Notes: a model not told the origin generated them from the sequence alone. DNA of 64,000 nucleotides from Zerene cesonia (GCF_012273895.1 NC_052111.1:8246001-8310000), one strand, 5' to 3'; positions 48,876 through 62,318 are shown, counted from the stretch's first letter. Made by a program: numbers and translations.

Positions 48876-51289
48876 TTAGGATTTCATATGAATTGGCCAG
48901 TATCAAAACAACTTATAAAACTGTAAAAAACAAGTACTCTTTTCATTTTTTATAACTGTTCTTTCTTAGACATTACACAGACAGTATACTCTTACCACGT
49001 TGACAAAACCTCCCATATATCTATCACTAGATAGATTCAATATTACAGAAGCTTGTTTACAAATAAAGCTCTGAAAATTCATTAACGATTAGTGCCTCAA
49101 TTAGGTACTATATTGTAAAATACTCGCCAAAACAATAAACACCAGCACCGGTATTGATAGCTCCGCTGGATGTAATAAACGAGCCTTCAACATGTACTCT
49201 ACAGCACTATAAAACACGATCTAGTAATGTACCTTCTATGTACTGGGCCGTTACTGTAAATCTGCGTCGGGGATAACCTAAACGCTTAGTACAAGATAAA
49301 TTGATTGCTTTATTTACAACTGCTGGAATTTACTTATTGCTCGCGCGTATTTCTCATTCGTGAACTTTGGTAGATTTTACTGCTTTTCAACTATCATGTG
49401 ATTATTTATTACAAAAATTCTATAAAGCTTCTTACCTATGCACATGTATAATATTACGGCTAGCTGTTTAGTATTGTGACTGAGAAAACGGAATCAGAAA
49501 TTGTTCTGACCAAAGGGTAGGTTAGGTTTGCTTAATTAAAAAAACTAATCGACTATAGCGACCCTGAAAAATGGGGCTCTCTCGACTAGCACCCTGCTTA
49601 CAACCACGACTCGAAACACTGACTAAAAAACCGAAAAAGCATTTGAGATACGTATATTCTTGCTATAATACAAAACAGCGAGATTTGCTAAACTTACGAC
49701 GCCGTTTGATATAGAAATTATACAATTTGTCTGCGGCACATATATCAGTGTGGTCTCTAATTGAGTGTAATGTGTCTACATTAATCAGAGAAAAGTATAA
49801 GCCAAATCACGGGCATAACGCGAGTACTAAGGTTTAAAATCAGTTACCATCGTTTATAGCCCATAACGTGCGCATCTCTCGTCATATCGAACTATGGATT
49901 CCGTATCCTCCATTTTCTCTCAATCAAGACAATACTAAGAATTCGATAGAAAATCAATAATTTTCTACCAATAACGCATTATAATACAAATAAACTCTCT
50001 TCCACAACATACACTCCGATATAACATTTACGAAAGGAAATGCACGATCATTACACAGATTTATGCATACAACTTCCCAAAAACAACCTCACAAATAGTA
50101 CTCCTCTAAACACTGGTTTATTTACATACTTCTAGTATGGTATTATGGGTAATAACCATTTATAATAAGAGCTATAATTGCGTACATAACTTTTGTCACG
50201 AGTTTCTATGAGTTATGGTATCCTCTGGGAACTAGTAATAGTAATGCAAATACTATTCAGTAGATCGTAAACGTAACTCAAATACTGCATTAAAATGAAA
50301 AATTATTCTTTATTCCCTTCACGTTGGATTAAAGAACCCTTATATAAAATTGGTGTTAAGCTTAAGAGCGAGATAGGGATATGTAGAGAGGGACAGAATA
50401 TACGTTGATTCGATTTATATGAGTTATAAATTTCAACTTAAAACAGATTCTATGAAATTATGTATCGTTTGGAGGATCAACAGCAAATACAACCTTGTTG
50501 TTACATAAGGATCATCAATAATAATAATCAAAGAAACTAAACTTTTTTTTTCATTTTTTCAATGTATTTTACAGCCTGCATTACACTAGGTATGGGCTTT
50601 TTCATAAAACCTCCAATCTTTTTGAATGTACGAGGTAAGACGGTGGAATGAAACAACATTAATTAAGTACACATTATTCACATCATATCTGCTTTAAAAC
50701 CAGAGACAAAACGTTTGACGACATGTGATTCTCCTAGAAAGCCTCTGTCACATGCAGCTGGAACAAAATAACACTAAAGATTGTGCCGATTATAAAAGGA
50801 TTGTGTTTCATCAGAGAAAATATATCTGAATTGGAAACAGACTATAAGAAAATTTCATATATTTCTGGTGACGGCGTTGTCACCAATAGATGTGTATGCT
50901 CAATAAACAATTTATTATTAATAGTTCTCTTGAAGAATAATAACTTGACGAATATATGATTGGTCAATTGCTTTAACCGGGTCATCGACCCTGCCCCAAA
51001 ACGCCAAAAAACCTCTCGCAGCGCCGATCACTCTTATACATATCAGTTATACTACGAAAACTGATGGGCTGAGATTTTATTTTTTATTCGGAAAAATAAT
51101 ATGTATAACCAATCGTATAATACAAAATCTTGATAATCTGTAGTCATTATTTTATAAAGTACACAGTCTATACTTTTGTAGTTATTTAACTTCAATGTAA
51201 GTTTCATCCTACAAAGGCACACGAATAATATGCAATGCTATAAGTCTATGAGCACAAAAAGTGTGTTAGGCTCTCTTATTATATTGCTC
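48876..51289. other. Intergenic, nothing recognised
   Basis: No termini, dyads or coding signal noticed. Confidence 0.4.
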
Positions 51290-51300
51290 TGAAGAAAAAA

Positions 51301-51411
51301 TGCCAACCCGCATTTGGCCAGCGTGGTGGATTATCACCTGAATCCTCATAGGAGGCCTTTGTCCCAGCAGTGGGAACATATATAGCCTGATGATGATGAT
51401 GATGTTGATGA
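51301..51411 (+). mobile_element. SINE 3'-tail insertion with 11-bp target-site duplication
   Basis: Begins TGCCAACCCGCATTTGGCC and ends in a GATG repeat. Flanked by TGAAGAAAAAA at 51290-51300 and 51412-51422. 5'-truncated relative to the full element. Confidence 0.8.
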
Positions 51412-51856
51412 TGAAGAAAAAACAAAGAACCTAGAAATATGAAAGTCGAGACGTTAACTTACTCAAATTCTCTTAGACAAAACTCGTATCACAGAGTTCG
51501 ACAGTATTACATTTATTTAATATCACCTCAAAAGTGACGTAACATTAGCTCCTAACATTCTTATTTTAAAAACATTTTCCCATTGCAATCTATTTATGCA
51601 TATATATGAAACGATAACTAAATACATTAACACGAAGAGAAGACACACTAGTTTATTTTAAACATAAACGTCTGATATAACTTAATAAACCTATATTTTA
51701 TTAACAAAAAGCCAAAGCAAAAGCGTTACGTGGTCACGACAGAAATATATAAGTTAACAACCTTCGATACTATAGCCTATGGGGTATCTTGGACCGCATT
51801 CCTGCACCCAGCCCGACTCAACCCGCTTATAAGCCAAATAAAACAATCAATCGACG

Positions 51857-51884
51857 AAAAAAAAGCCCACACTTAACAGTGGGC
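51857..51884 (-). other. Stem-loop followed by T8 on the minus strand
   Basis: The minus strand reads GCCCAC, 8-nt loop, GTGGGC, then T8. It has the shape of a bacterial intrinsic terminator or a Pol III stop, but no transcription unit precedes it. Coincidence is the likely explanation. Confidence 0.2.
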
Positions 51885-53854
51885 ACTAAGACGCACTTTC
51901 GAATAAACATGGACTTTCAAACCAATATCGATACTGGTATCCTGCTAGCTCATTAAAAACAATATCTGTATGAACCTTATTGCGGAGAGTTAAAGTTCTT
52001 ATTTGCGAATTTAGACAATAATGATCACCAGCTTCACGTTGCTATGCAATTATAAAAGCACCTTCAATAAATTGACTATACACCTTGCTGACTATGTGCT
52101 AAGTTTCAGATTCCGTTGGCTTGGAACTTTCGGACTGAAATGGCTGTGCTTTTGTCCACTCACGCCGACTTGTGTCGTTATTTTTTTCTCGACGAAACCG
52201 CGGAAGGGATTAATTTAAAGCAAATAAACTGTTACACGTAATGCCGCAAATAAAACTTACGGGGAATGTATTCGGTAATACCTGTTTACTGTGCCCTTAC
52301 ACCACTGAAACTTTCCCGGAACTACTGACAAATCTCACGCAATATGTTTTATCTTTATCATCCGATTTTACAGTTATATGGTACACTTGTAGTATAAATA
52401 ATTAGCAAATCTCACATATTGTACAGAAACTTTTTCGGCCTTAAACATAAAACATAAATCAACGAATAAAAGCACAAAACATCTTTAACCTATCTCCATG
52501 CAGATATCAAATAATCACAGATACATAAAAGGCAATGCAATAAGAGCTCATACCTATAAAAATTCGAAATATACCATGAGGAAAATTGATTATATATATT
52601 GTTGGATCTATTCTAGCCATTTCATTGGATATTATTATTCTCCCGTTCGGAACTTTATTGCTTTTCGTATCTTAAAACTATAACGGCTCTCACAATAATC
52701 ACATAGATAGAACGTACCCGTAATTTTCAAGATTAAACTCGTCTCAATTATTTGAAAGGCTATAAAATTCAATTATTAATGTAGTGGTTTGTGATTGAAT
52801 TCAAGCGATTATTTCGAAAACTATGTTACCTGTTTATGACGATTCAAAAACACTTCAGACACTTATTCGAATAAATGCTTGAGGTTAAGTTTGAATTTAA
52901 AAGAAACACATAGATATATACAGTAATGTAAAAACGTAGTTTGAAGAAAAATTTAAGTGCTTCTGGTTTATTTTATCTTTCGTTTTATTTTTAAATTAAT
53001 ACTAGAAATTGCTACATTACATTTTAACATTTTTATGTCCATATTTAAATGAGTAGTAGCGAATTTGTTGCCAATTACTAAAACAAAACTAATGATACTG
53101 CTAAGTTGGGTTGATAGATATAGAAGGCTTTAATAGAATCACAATCTTCAAATATAATCGAAATAATCGAAAATCTGCGGTCTTATCGCAAACTAGCGAT
53201 ATCATTCAGTTTTTTATTATCTAGCAGACTAGCCTGTACTTAAATACATGCTATATTTCATTTTTTTACTTGCAACACTCTATTCAAGGACTAATTTTAT
53301 AAAATAGCAAAATCTATGATTTTTATGTATTGACTCAAAATGAAATACAGGTAATATGCCTTAAAATTCCTACTTTTTACACACCATGAGTCATAGAATT
53401 GGATGTTTACTGATCAGAAGAGGCCCTCGAGATGCGCTTGAGTTCCCAGTACCAACACGTAGCCCGTGTTTTGTGGACCGATGACCCTGTATTGATCTTA
53501 TTTTTCTTTATGAATTCCTTTTGGAGTCAAGTCCCCTCAAATATACAATGAATTGAGTGATCGTGTTGAATGAACCCAATTCTCGAAGAAAGCTAAAATT
53601 ATTAAATATTTTTTATGGAAAATTCAAAAGAGAATGCATATTGTCTAAGGTTTTAATAGTGTCAAATGAATATAGCTGATAAGTCGTCAATGTAACTATG
53701 CTGAGAATAGAAAAGTATAGAATAGAATACATTTATGAGAACTAAACAAATTGAAATTGAAATTTGTTTAATCTATATGTAATAATGAAACAATATGGCC
53801 GCAAACATTTAGCATACCTTATAACATTCACACATATGAGTCAGCGCTAGAAGC

Positions 53855-53933
53855 ATCATCATCATCATCATCAGCCCATATATGTTCCCACTGCTGGGAC
53901 ACAAGCCTCCTATGAGGGTTTATAGTATAATAG
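53855..53933 (-). mobile_element. SINE 3'-tail insertion with 11-bp target-site duplication
   Basis: ATC repeat plus CCATATATGTTCCCACTGCT. Flanked by GCGCTAGAAGC at 53844-53854 and 53934-53944. Only the last 79 bp of the family are present. Confidence 0.82.
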
Positions 53934-53944
53934 GCGCTAGAAGC

Positions 53945-56190
53945 GCAGAATATTAATTGATAAAACTTGCTAATCCACACACATTTCTCTAAATAATCTA
54001 TATTTGCCTACAGGTTTGAACCATATAATCAGCCATCTAGTGCTTCGAGGTACAGTGCAGTAAAAATCTCGTAAATTCAAGTGTTAAATTTTATCACAGC
54101 CTGAAACGGCGGTCCGTAAATAAGACGTGGTTAGTGCACTCTGACTATCTCGTATTTTTACCTTGAACGCATTATTTAATGGTGAGGTAATTAAGGCTTT
54201 ATGACTCTTGGAACCTCAGCTGAATTTTTACAACTTTCCCGCTTATTGTGGGAATGTGTGAAAACCACTGAGTTTTAAAGGCCAATCATACTTTTTATTG
54301 GCAAAAAGTAAATTCAGTAGTCGCCAGTGGAACAGATAACATAATACTATACTAGCCAATGGCATGTCTTTGATGTTCTCTTCAATATGTATTAGATACA
54401 CACTCTGATGTATATATTTATGTAATTTGTTAAAAATACTTGAATCTACTTATTAAATTCGCTTATAATCATACTTATATCCCCTGGTTGTTTTCCCCTT
54501 GCTTTCATTGTATTTGTATAAGTTCAGTAGTTATTAACATTATGATTATTTAGCTTTATGCGTTGTCTTGATATTAAATAAAAACATTCAAATAAGTCCC
54601 CTAATAACAATATTTTTGTGTAATCATTCACATAAATCAAATCAAGTGCATACCACCAATAGATAAACGCAATCGAAAAAGAAAACGTCAAACATAAGAA
54701 AGCATAGACAATTATCGAATTAAGTCTTCCAACCACTATAATTTCAAAATAAACACGACAGTATTTCACCGATGACTGGGTGCTTATTAAACAAACAAAC
54801 ACACATTTCTTAAAAATATCGCACATCATCGCTCTTGTTGTGAACACAGTAACAGCAAACGGAAGGTTGTCGACCCGTTAATGATTTCTCAGCCGAAATT
54901 TAATGGTGTATCGATAATTTTCTTAATTTTAAACAGCACTAAAAATGTTTCCGAAAACACATTAATTTGTTTGAAATGTGGTTTTGTAAAAATCATTTTA
55001 TTGTTTTATGTGCATTCGGCGTACACTTTATTCGTGTTTATTAATTTAAATTGCTTAATATTTAAAATTGAAACGTTAAAAAAATCTTATTTCACCTAAT
55101 CAGTGTATGATTTTGTCAAGAGGCTGTCTGTTACGTCAATTTCTATCTACATATAAAAATGGATTTAAAATTAATTCCTATTAAATATAGATATTTTTAA
55201 ATACATTTTGTACATTAATTTCCTTCATACGTATAAAAAACGCATTCATAATTTTAATACACACCAACAATTATAACTATGTAATTTAAGCAGTATGGGT
55301 CGAATATTAAATGGTCAATGAATCATATTTTGACAAAAGTGAATATTAATGCACACTTCAAATAAATTTTTATTGGCATCCATAGTATAAACATTAATTA
55401 TAATATGTACTGAGATGTGAACATTTCAATGGAAAATCATTTGAAAAAATACGTTTCATCTTTCGTGTTATGAAATGTCGATTTGCTTTATGCGCGTGCG
55501 CTGTTCATATAAAAGACATCAACGATCTTGACGAATCATGGAAAAATACAATATATGTACTTTACCATTCACCTTAAGAAAAGTAAACAACAATGACATC
55601 TACATTTATTATTCTATATTTTATATAATCTTTTATTTAACGCAATGAGATTTTTTAATAGTATTAAAATCTTATCAATTACAATTTCTTTTCAACAACA
55701 GTAAATTCATGTAAATTAATTTACTTGTATTTAAGTCGTGACCACAATAATGGTTGTGGGACCGCAGCCAACCTCTGAGTAATTAAGGTCTTAGCCTGGT
55801 TTATATAAATTCTCTTAGCAATACTCTCAAAGATTTTACATTGCCATAATTCCAAACCAAGCTGACGTTTGGTTTTACTGATTATTATTATACTTTCATT
55901 ATTATCTTTTCATTCTAACGTCACCTGCTTTTCACTTCACCTGCAATGTAATACAGAAACAATTATATATGCACTAGCGTTTACCAGCAGGCTAAGAATA
56001 TTAGATAGAAAATTTGGGAACATTGATTATCGCATTTTACAGAAATTAAATTATTCCCACAGTAAGCAGCAGTAATTCTGTGTTTCTTTTTAGCTGCATA
56101 ATATTAATTACTACTACTTATTTCAATCCCAATTCTTGTCATTCATACGTAGTAGTAATAATAGCTTAACGGTTAGTTATGTAATGGTAA
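53945..56190. other. Intergenic, nothing recognised
   Basis: The 107-codon minus frame at 54524-54847 is Cys/Ile/Phe-rich and could mimic membrane segments, but AT-rich DNA produces such frames by chance. No family is recognised. Confidence 0.4.
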
Positions 56191-56330
56191 TTTTTTTTTT
56201 ATGTGAAAGTTGACAAGGGGGTTTATTGGATGATATTAAGCGACCAGCACCGCCCATGAACAGTGAGGCCTTATGCCTCTTTTAATGAATTGCCAACTTT
56301 TAAGCATAAGAGAAAAGAGAATGAATGTGG
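56191..56330 (-). repeat. Degenerate retroposon 3' end
   Basis: A T10 run (reverse of a poly(A) tail), AAGCGACCAGCACCGCCCAT, TTATGCCTC and GAATTGCCAACTTTTAAG match the 41446 copy in the same order. Confidence 0.5.
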
Positions 56331-59300
56331 ATATATTTTTTTTAATGGTTCCAAGTCACACATTATCCCACTAGAAAGTTTCACTAAACACAGGAAATTC
56401 AAAACTTTTTTTATTTTATTACAAAACTTTATAAAAAAAACATTGCTTGCATTCAGAGGCTAGTGACAGAAGAATATTTTGTTTTAAAGAATTAGGCGCC
56501 AAATGTCACGTTCTCATGCAATTTTATTTTTTATTCATATGCTTAATATGTTGTTTTAAAATCGTTTTAAACAATATTGTACATTATCTGAGTATATGCA
56601 TATAAATTTTCATCACACTAAATAATACTATTATATATAACATACACAATGTATAAGACTAAATACATAAATACTCTGTTACAAAATCAATGCATAGTAT
56701 GATATACAAAAGGCTCAAAAATGAAAACTCAGAACATGACCTGCGATTGTCAAATCTTATTTCAAACACTTACGTTTTGTATACAAACTTCGTTATTCTT
56801 TTTGTTAATGAAATACAGTGGTACATTCATCTACATTGATTGTAAAAATGTTTATATTATTGGTTATGTTACTCGACTTCAACTATTACAATGCTATTTA
56901 TGATAATTTGGCGTAAATAAATAAATATTGTTTCAATGGTTGCTTGTGATTAACCTTTGGGTATCTTAAATATCATTGTATTTAAAAATTTTGTTTGAGA
57001 GGAATTTTTTTTGTAATAGAAGAAGCAAAAATTTTTACACACACCCAAAAGTTTTGTTTAACATAAATATTTCAATATGATTAACAATAGTTTGAGCACC
57101 GCATCTCAAAATACGTTACTATCTGTAAGGGCCATTTACGCTAAATCCAACTTTATACCATCACACATTAATTGCCGCGATCTCAGATCTTTTTTCAAAC
57201 TTTTTTACTGATCGAGCACCTGTGCCCAAACGGACCCCACGATGATTTCGATGACTGGTTACTTTTTGGACAAATAAAAGCAACTTCCCATTCACGTTCA
57301 CCTAATAAACCTTCTTTCATACAAATAAGGTTTATTTTCAAATGCACGCTGAAGACACGCTGTGTTTTTTTAATGTCTTCTTTTTAGACAGAGGGTGAGA
57401 AGATGAGTTTACTGACAAGCCAAAAGCAAGCAGGTAGAAAATCGATTGTTGATTCCCGCCGAGAATAATAATAAGAAATCTGCAGATGAACGTTTCAAAG
57501 ATGTTTTTATCCTATCATAAATAGAACTGATATCGCCATAAATCTATCAAGATACTTGCAGGGACTAGTATTAACGTTTTTTATAATGTTTTTCACTAGG
57601 TATACATTGTAGTTCTGTGAGGAAAAGACGCAATATATATCTTATAATAGTACATATATCACACGCTTTATATCATATTTTATTTAACATTTTCCCACGG
57701 ATATTATAATTGATTCATAGGTAATAAAATAAGGTTTTATAATTCCAATATAAAAATAAAATTGCTTTAAACTTTATTACAGTATGTACCAACTGTATGC
57801 GTATGACACGCTGGTCAAAGGCTTACAATAATAGACAAAGAGAATTTAATAAAGGACATGTTAAGACCGAAATATTGCTATCTAAAAACCTACTGTTTTA
57901 GTACACGTCTAAAAGATTTTTTGAAATGAATTTTACTCGATAAAATACATCAACAAACCTATAGCATATTATTTACTCGTGGAATTGTTTGACTATATTA
58001 AAACCTGTGTAGTATCAGAGTAAGGTTAGTAAGAGTATTATGGAATAAGAAAGTATGAGAATTTATTAAAGAAAGATGCTTCACAAGTTTAATTGACATT
58101 AAATATTTAAAAGACGTATAATGATTAGAAGAAAGTAGATAAATATAATCAACGAATAAGTGCTAACAATACCGTTCAATGTTGAAACTTTATATTCATT
58201 TATATTAATTTAACTAAATTAGTGTTAATACGCAGTTTATACAATGATATAGTATTGTTTATTTTCTTTAATCACTATCTAAACTTCATAAATTCATATT
58301 AATATTATAGGAAGGAACGACATCGCATCGATATAACAGTTGATATACAGAACAGTGCATTGCCTAGCTTAACTCAGGTACCGTCCCACGAACGTAGAAA
58401 ATTACTGGTATTAAATGAAAATCGCTTGAAATTGCACCGGTGTTCGCATAAATTGCAATTAGCCGTGATCCACTGACGCCTGCAGAGAACACGAAATTAA
58501 TTTTATTACATATTATAGTGAAATATTGAGTGTATCGCCGCCAAAATTGCTTTATCTCGCCCCTTGTGTATATCGACAGTAAATTTACTCACTGTAATTG
58601 CATTTTCCGAGAATTATAAGCGGATAGATAAAGACAGTAAATTTATTTTTGATGCAATTTTGTGTTATCATACAATACATAACTCACATGTGTTCGTACT
58701 GATATATATAAAAGCTAAATATATAATCAAAACTTCAGACAGCAAATGTATTTTCGTATGAGCGTCAGAATGTTTGTTTCATTCCGTAAAATAGATTAAC
58801 TTAGTGATGTATGTGTATCTGAATGTATGCTGATTTATTATTCTATTAAGTATACCTATATTGTAAATAACTTTTTGGCATGTTTGTCCCAAATAACCTC
58901 CGTAAATCATTTACGGATTTCCTTTTTTTTAATTTCTTAGACAGATAGATAAATTATTAGTGAGCCACATATACATTACATTTCATCCTTATTCTGTTAC
59001 TTGGAAATTAAATAGTTTACTGCTAATCATTGCTTATCAACGCAGGTAAAGCCAGGACGAACTTCTAATATAATCAGAGGTGATTTATTCTGAATTTAAC
59101 AATAGAAGCTAAAAGTCTTTGTCTTAAAGATAAACTGGGGGGAGAGATAGTCAATATGTATTATGAAGTTCTTGGCATCTAATAGTAAGAAGCTTAGGCT
59201 TAACTATTTAGTAATCCGTAGCTGTGGTGGCTCTAGGAATAGTTAACCGTTTAGGCTATTCTATGTCTACGATAATACGGTATTATTAGCAAAATTGATA

Positions 59301-59420
59301 GCTATTTTGGGTATAAAGGGGTCTCCGGATGTTAGTAAAATTTTAGACTGTAACATAATATTAAATATATAATACGTCAATATATTCTGTACAGTCTATT
59401 CTGTTGGCTAAGTAAAACTA
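56331..59420. other. Intergenic, nothing firm
   Basis: At 57172-57387 a 71-codon plus frame includes IEHLCPNGPHDDFDDWLLFG, slightly more protein-like than neighbours, but no splice site or family supports it. Confidence 0.4.
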
Positions 59421-59472
59421 TAATTTTTAGTTTTATAGCATTGAAATGCTTTATAAATGAGAAATTTTGAAA
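59421..59472 (-). repeat. SINE body fragment, same family
   Basis: TTTTAGTTTTATAGCATTGA, then AATGCTTTATAAATGAGAAA: the reverse of the SINE 3' body. It lacks head and target-site duplication. It carries the empty site for the Helitron at 36129-36336. Confidence 0.65.
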
Positions 59473-60202
59473 CAAGATAAATAAAAGTATTTACCACGAC
59501 GTCTAAACCTATTGATATAATAAGTCAATTAATTGTATGAATTTTTATACAATTAATGGACAAAATTATCATATTTGTGATTTCTTTTTTTGTTTCCTCC
59601 ATAATATGTCGTTTGCACTTTACATCTAAATGTTAGGGCATTTACGATAATATAATTTGATTGAACAAAAGTAATTTACTTCTGTTGTTGTTCTTGCGAA
59701 AAACTTTATATATTAAAATACTTACTAGTTATTTTTCAATATTTAAAACATTATCATTTATACCACGTAGCAATATTCCAACATTCGCAATGAAAATTTT
59801 TTGCGAATGAATCGCTTACTAATATAATAAAAAGTTTAATTTCAGTGTTAACTACTGATGTTTAACTAACTCACTAAACAGGGACACGCCATGTTAATCG
59901 AATGAATAATTGTTTCGTTAACGATATCTAGTCGAATTTCCGCAATCGTGCCATATAAAAACAGCTCTTGAGCCGATTATTTTAAGTATCAATATCGCCT
60001 GGCCAGTATATAATGACTCTACATTGACAGTATCGAGTTTGCTCGGCAATGGCTCGGGCTATGGGTGCTGTATGCCCGATCCAGCTCGCCAATAAAATGC
60101 ATTTCTTTTATGAAAGGATATTGTATTCATTTTTTATAAAGTACTTTAATAAAATTGCTTTGAAACATAAACAGATACAATTTTATAAATATTACAGAAT
60201 AA

Positions 60203-60269
60203 TTTTGTGTTTTACTCGCATTCAATATTACCATGCATATGTAACATTGAATGCGAGTAAAACATGAAA
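60203..60269. repeat. 67-nt near-perfect hairpin, miRNA-precursor sized
   Basis: Arms 60209-60231 (GTTTTACTCGCATTC and on) and 60241-60263 (to GAATGCGAGTAAAAC) pair with one A-C mismatch across a 9-nt loop. Pairing extends outward to 60203/60269 with two G-U wobbles, giving about 29 pairs. It could be a small-RNA hairpin or a miniature inverted-repeat transposon remnant. I do not recognise a known miRNA. Confidence 0.5.
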
Positions 60270-61159
60270 GAGATTAAAATAATACATTTCTTTTTTTGTC
60301 TTTACTCACTTTTTATCTATTTTTATTTCCAGATACAATCCACACCATATATTATAATAATTTCAACCCATATTAAGTAATTATACCTATAAGTATTAAT
60401 TTATATATAAATATGTTTCAATATTAGATATATTTTATATATGACCCAAGATGGCAATTTTATAAAACGAAGATAAACTATCCATTTGTAAAATTTTATA
60501 GAATTTAAAGTTTTGTCCCTTTTTGCTATCTGACCCTACAGTTTTTATTTGTAATGAATCATTTTAATTTCAAAACCCACATTAAGTACGTAATTTACTC
60601 ATTTATGTCCACTTGTCATGCTTCTCTGAAACACCAAGTCACACCAAATATTTTCCCTCCAAAAGTATAACATAAGTACAAAACGCTAGCTGGAACGCAC
60701 ACCGATCAGACAGAAGAAAGTCTGGCAAGATGATAGCGGGAGGCTGCGACCGACCGGACCGGTTATGCTAAACCCCATTGTGGTCAGTTTTTGTAGCGAC
60801 GCCCGTCCCCCGCTTAAACCCTTCACGTGCTTCGCATTCGATTTGCCAAAATTTAACTTTAATTTTGTCAATTTAGAACGGAACTTATCGCATAAGCAAT
60901 GCGTTTTGATAAGGTCAATATTTATGAAATGTAATATCTTTGGTATGATATTTATTTATGTAATTTCCATACTATAACGGATCTTTAATTTAATCAATCG
61001 GAATATTGTAATGTGTATTTCTTTGGGGATACTGTATTTGTATTTCAAATGGTAAAAAATATAAAAGTGTATATTACACTTCAGGATATGTGCTAATTTG
61101 ATTGAAATAAAATAATAAAACATGACTTTAAGTTGTTTTATTATGTTATTGAAATACAG
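60270..61159. other. Interval upstream of the candidate terminal exon
   Basis: 60680-60840 is GC-richer (GCTGCGACCGACCGGACCGG), with overlapping 60-70-codon frames on both strands and no identifiable product. It would be the place to look for an upstream exon of the 61160 candidate. Confidence 0.35.
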
Positions 61160-61318
61160 CGAGTCTTTTTGAAGACTCAATATAATTCATTCCATTATGA
61201 AATGCTCGTAAAACAGGGTGTTAAAGTTTTCATGGCAAATCATGCACGTAGCCAGGGGGCAGTATATATCCCATATCAAAAATTGGAAGGAAAACATTTA
61301 TTTAAAATGCTGTTATAA
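61160..61318 (+). CDS. Candidate terminal coding exon of an unrecognised gene
   Basis: After an acceptor-like AATACAG ending at 61159, an open frame of 52 codons runs to TAA: RVFLKTQYNSFHYEMLVKQG, then VKVFMANHARSQGAVYIPYQ, then KLEGKHLFKMLL. The residue mix (balanced charge, Gly, Pro, few repeats) looks more protein-like than other short frames here, although its codons are AT-rich. The 27 bases before 61160 are in frame but read as intron. I recognise no family, no upstream exon was identified, and no polyadenylation signal follows before 61459. It is either a genuine last exon, a decayed copy, or chance. Confidence 0.35.
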   Translation, partial: RVFLKTQYNSFHYEMLVKQGVKVFMANHARSQGAVYIPYQKLEGKHLFKMLL

Positions 61319-61631
61319 TATAAAAGATTATCATTAAATTACCTACTTGAATTAGACATATGCTTCATACACGTGTTATGTAATTTTAAAACCTTAAGCT
61401 TTAGCGCGTTAAAAAAGCATAAGTAGGACAGTGCGGATAAAGTATTGGACAAAAAATAACAAGGAATAAATCGACGTAATTTCTACATTATTCATTATTT
61501 TACATGTAATATAGTTACATAATACGTTTCATTGTACATATGTATTTTCTAATGCTATATTGATTACATATTATGTAGACCTATCTATACATATTTGTAG
61601 GTCTCAATTTCTGTTTTGATATTATATTATA

Positions 61632-61853
61632 CTAACTGCGTCCCGCGGTTTCACCCGCGTAGGTCTGTATTCCATAGGAATATCGGGATAAAATGTTATT
61701 CAGTTATGTAAAGTAATGTTATTCAGTCAGTACAGTTGCCCAGCTGTTACGTATGAAATTTCATTGCAATCGGTTCAGTAGTTTTTGCGTGAAAGAGCAA
61801 CAAACATACACATACACATCCTCACAAAATTTTGCATTTATAATATTAGTAGA
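61632..61853 (-). mobile_element. Helitron copy, CCGCGGGG family, with internal duplication
   Basis: Plus-strand order: CCCGCGGTTTCACCCGCG, then ATATCGGGATAAA, TTTCATTGCAATCGG and AATATTAGTAGA. TGTTATTCAGT occurs twice around 61700-61725, a short internal duplication. It lies about 360 bp upstream of the MIC19-like start codon. Confidence 0.78.
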
Positions 61854-62213
61854 AGTAAATGTTTAATTGTGTATACAACGCCATCTATTATATAATGGAA
61901 GTACTGCAATGACATACACAAAATTAATTAATGTCTATAATTCACTTGTGGCTCTATAATTATGTAACTTAAATACAAATTATTAATAATTGTTGTTGAC
62001 AATTGTTAAATGTAATTACTTTCAAAATATTCGTTATCCTTAAAATGGTTACGTGTGAGTATCCCTTAAGCCATAGACAACATTACATGGTTTATAAATC
62101 AAGACAGAAACAGAAGTGTCAAAAATATATCCTTCATCCCTAATTCCGTGTCAATAATGTCTTTTTGACGCGATTTGCCGATTATTTATCCGAAATTTTT
62201 GCTTTTTTTAATT

Positions 62214-62318
62214 ATGGGAGGCTCGCAAAGTACTCGAAAATTGAGTGTAGATAACGAAAATGCTATACAAGTGTCTCAAGAAGCGTTAGATCGAATACAA
62301 GCTCAATTATCCGCAAAA
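62214..62318 (+). CDS. Chchd3: MIC19-like exon 1
   Basis: 35 codons from ATG to the donor GTAAAT. It encodes the myristoylation-type N-terminus and a short helical segment ending in QAQLSAK. It ends on a codon boundary. Confidence 0.85.

Noticed and set aside
51857..51884. Bacterial-type intrinsic terminator indicating contamination
   Set aside because: The surrounding sequence is typical of the insect background and no bacterial gene is nearby.
60049..60267. 72-codon plus frame starting MARAMGAVCPIQLANKM
   Set aside because: Its second half is the hairpin sequence and AT-rich codons; the first part has no recognisable homology.
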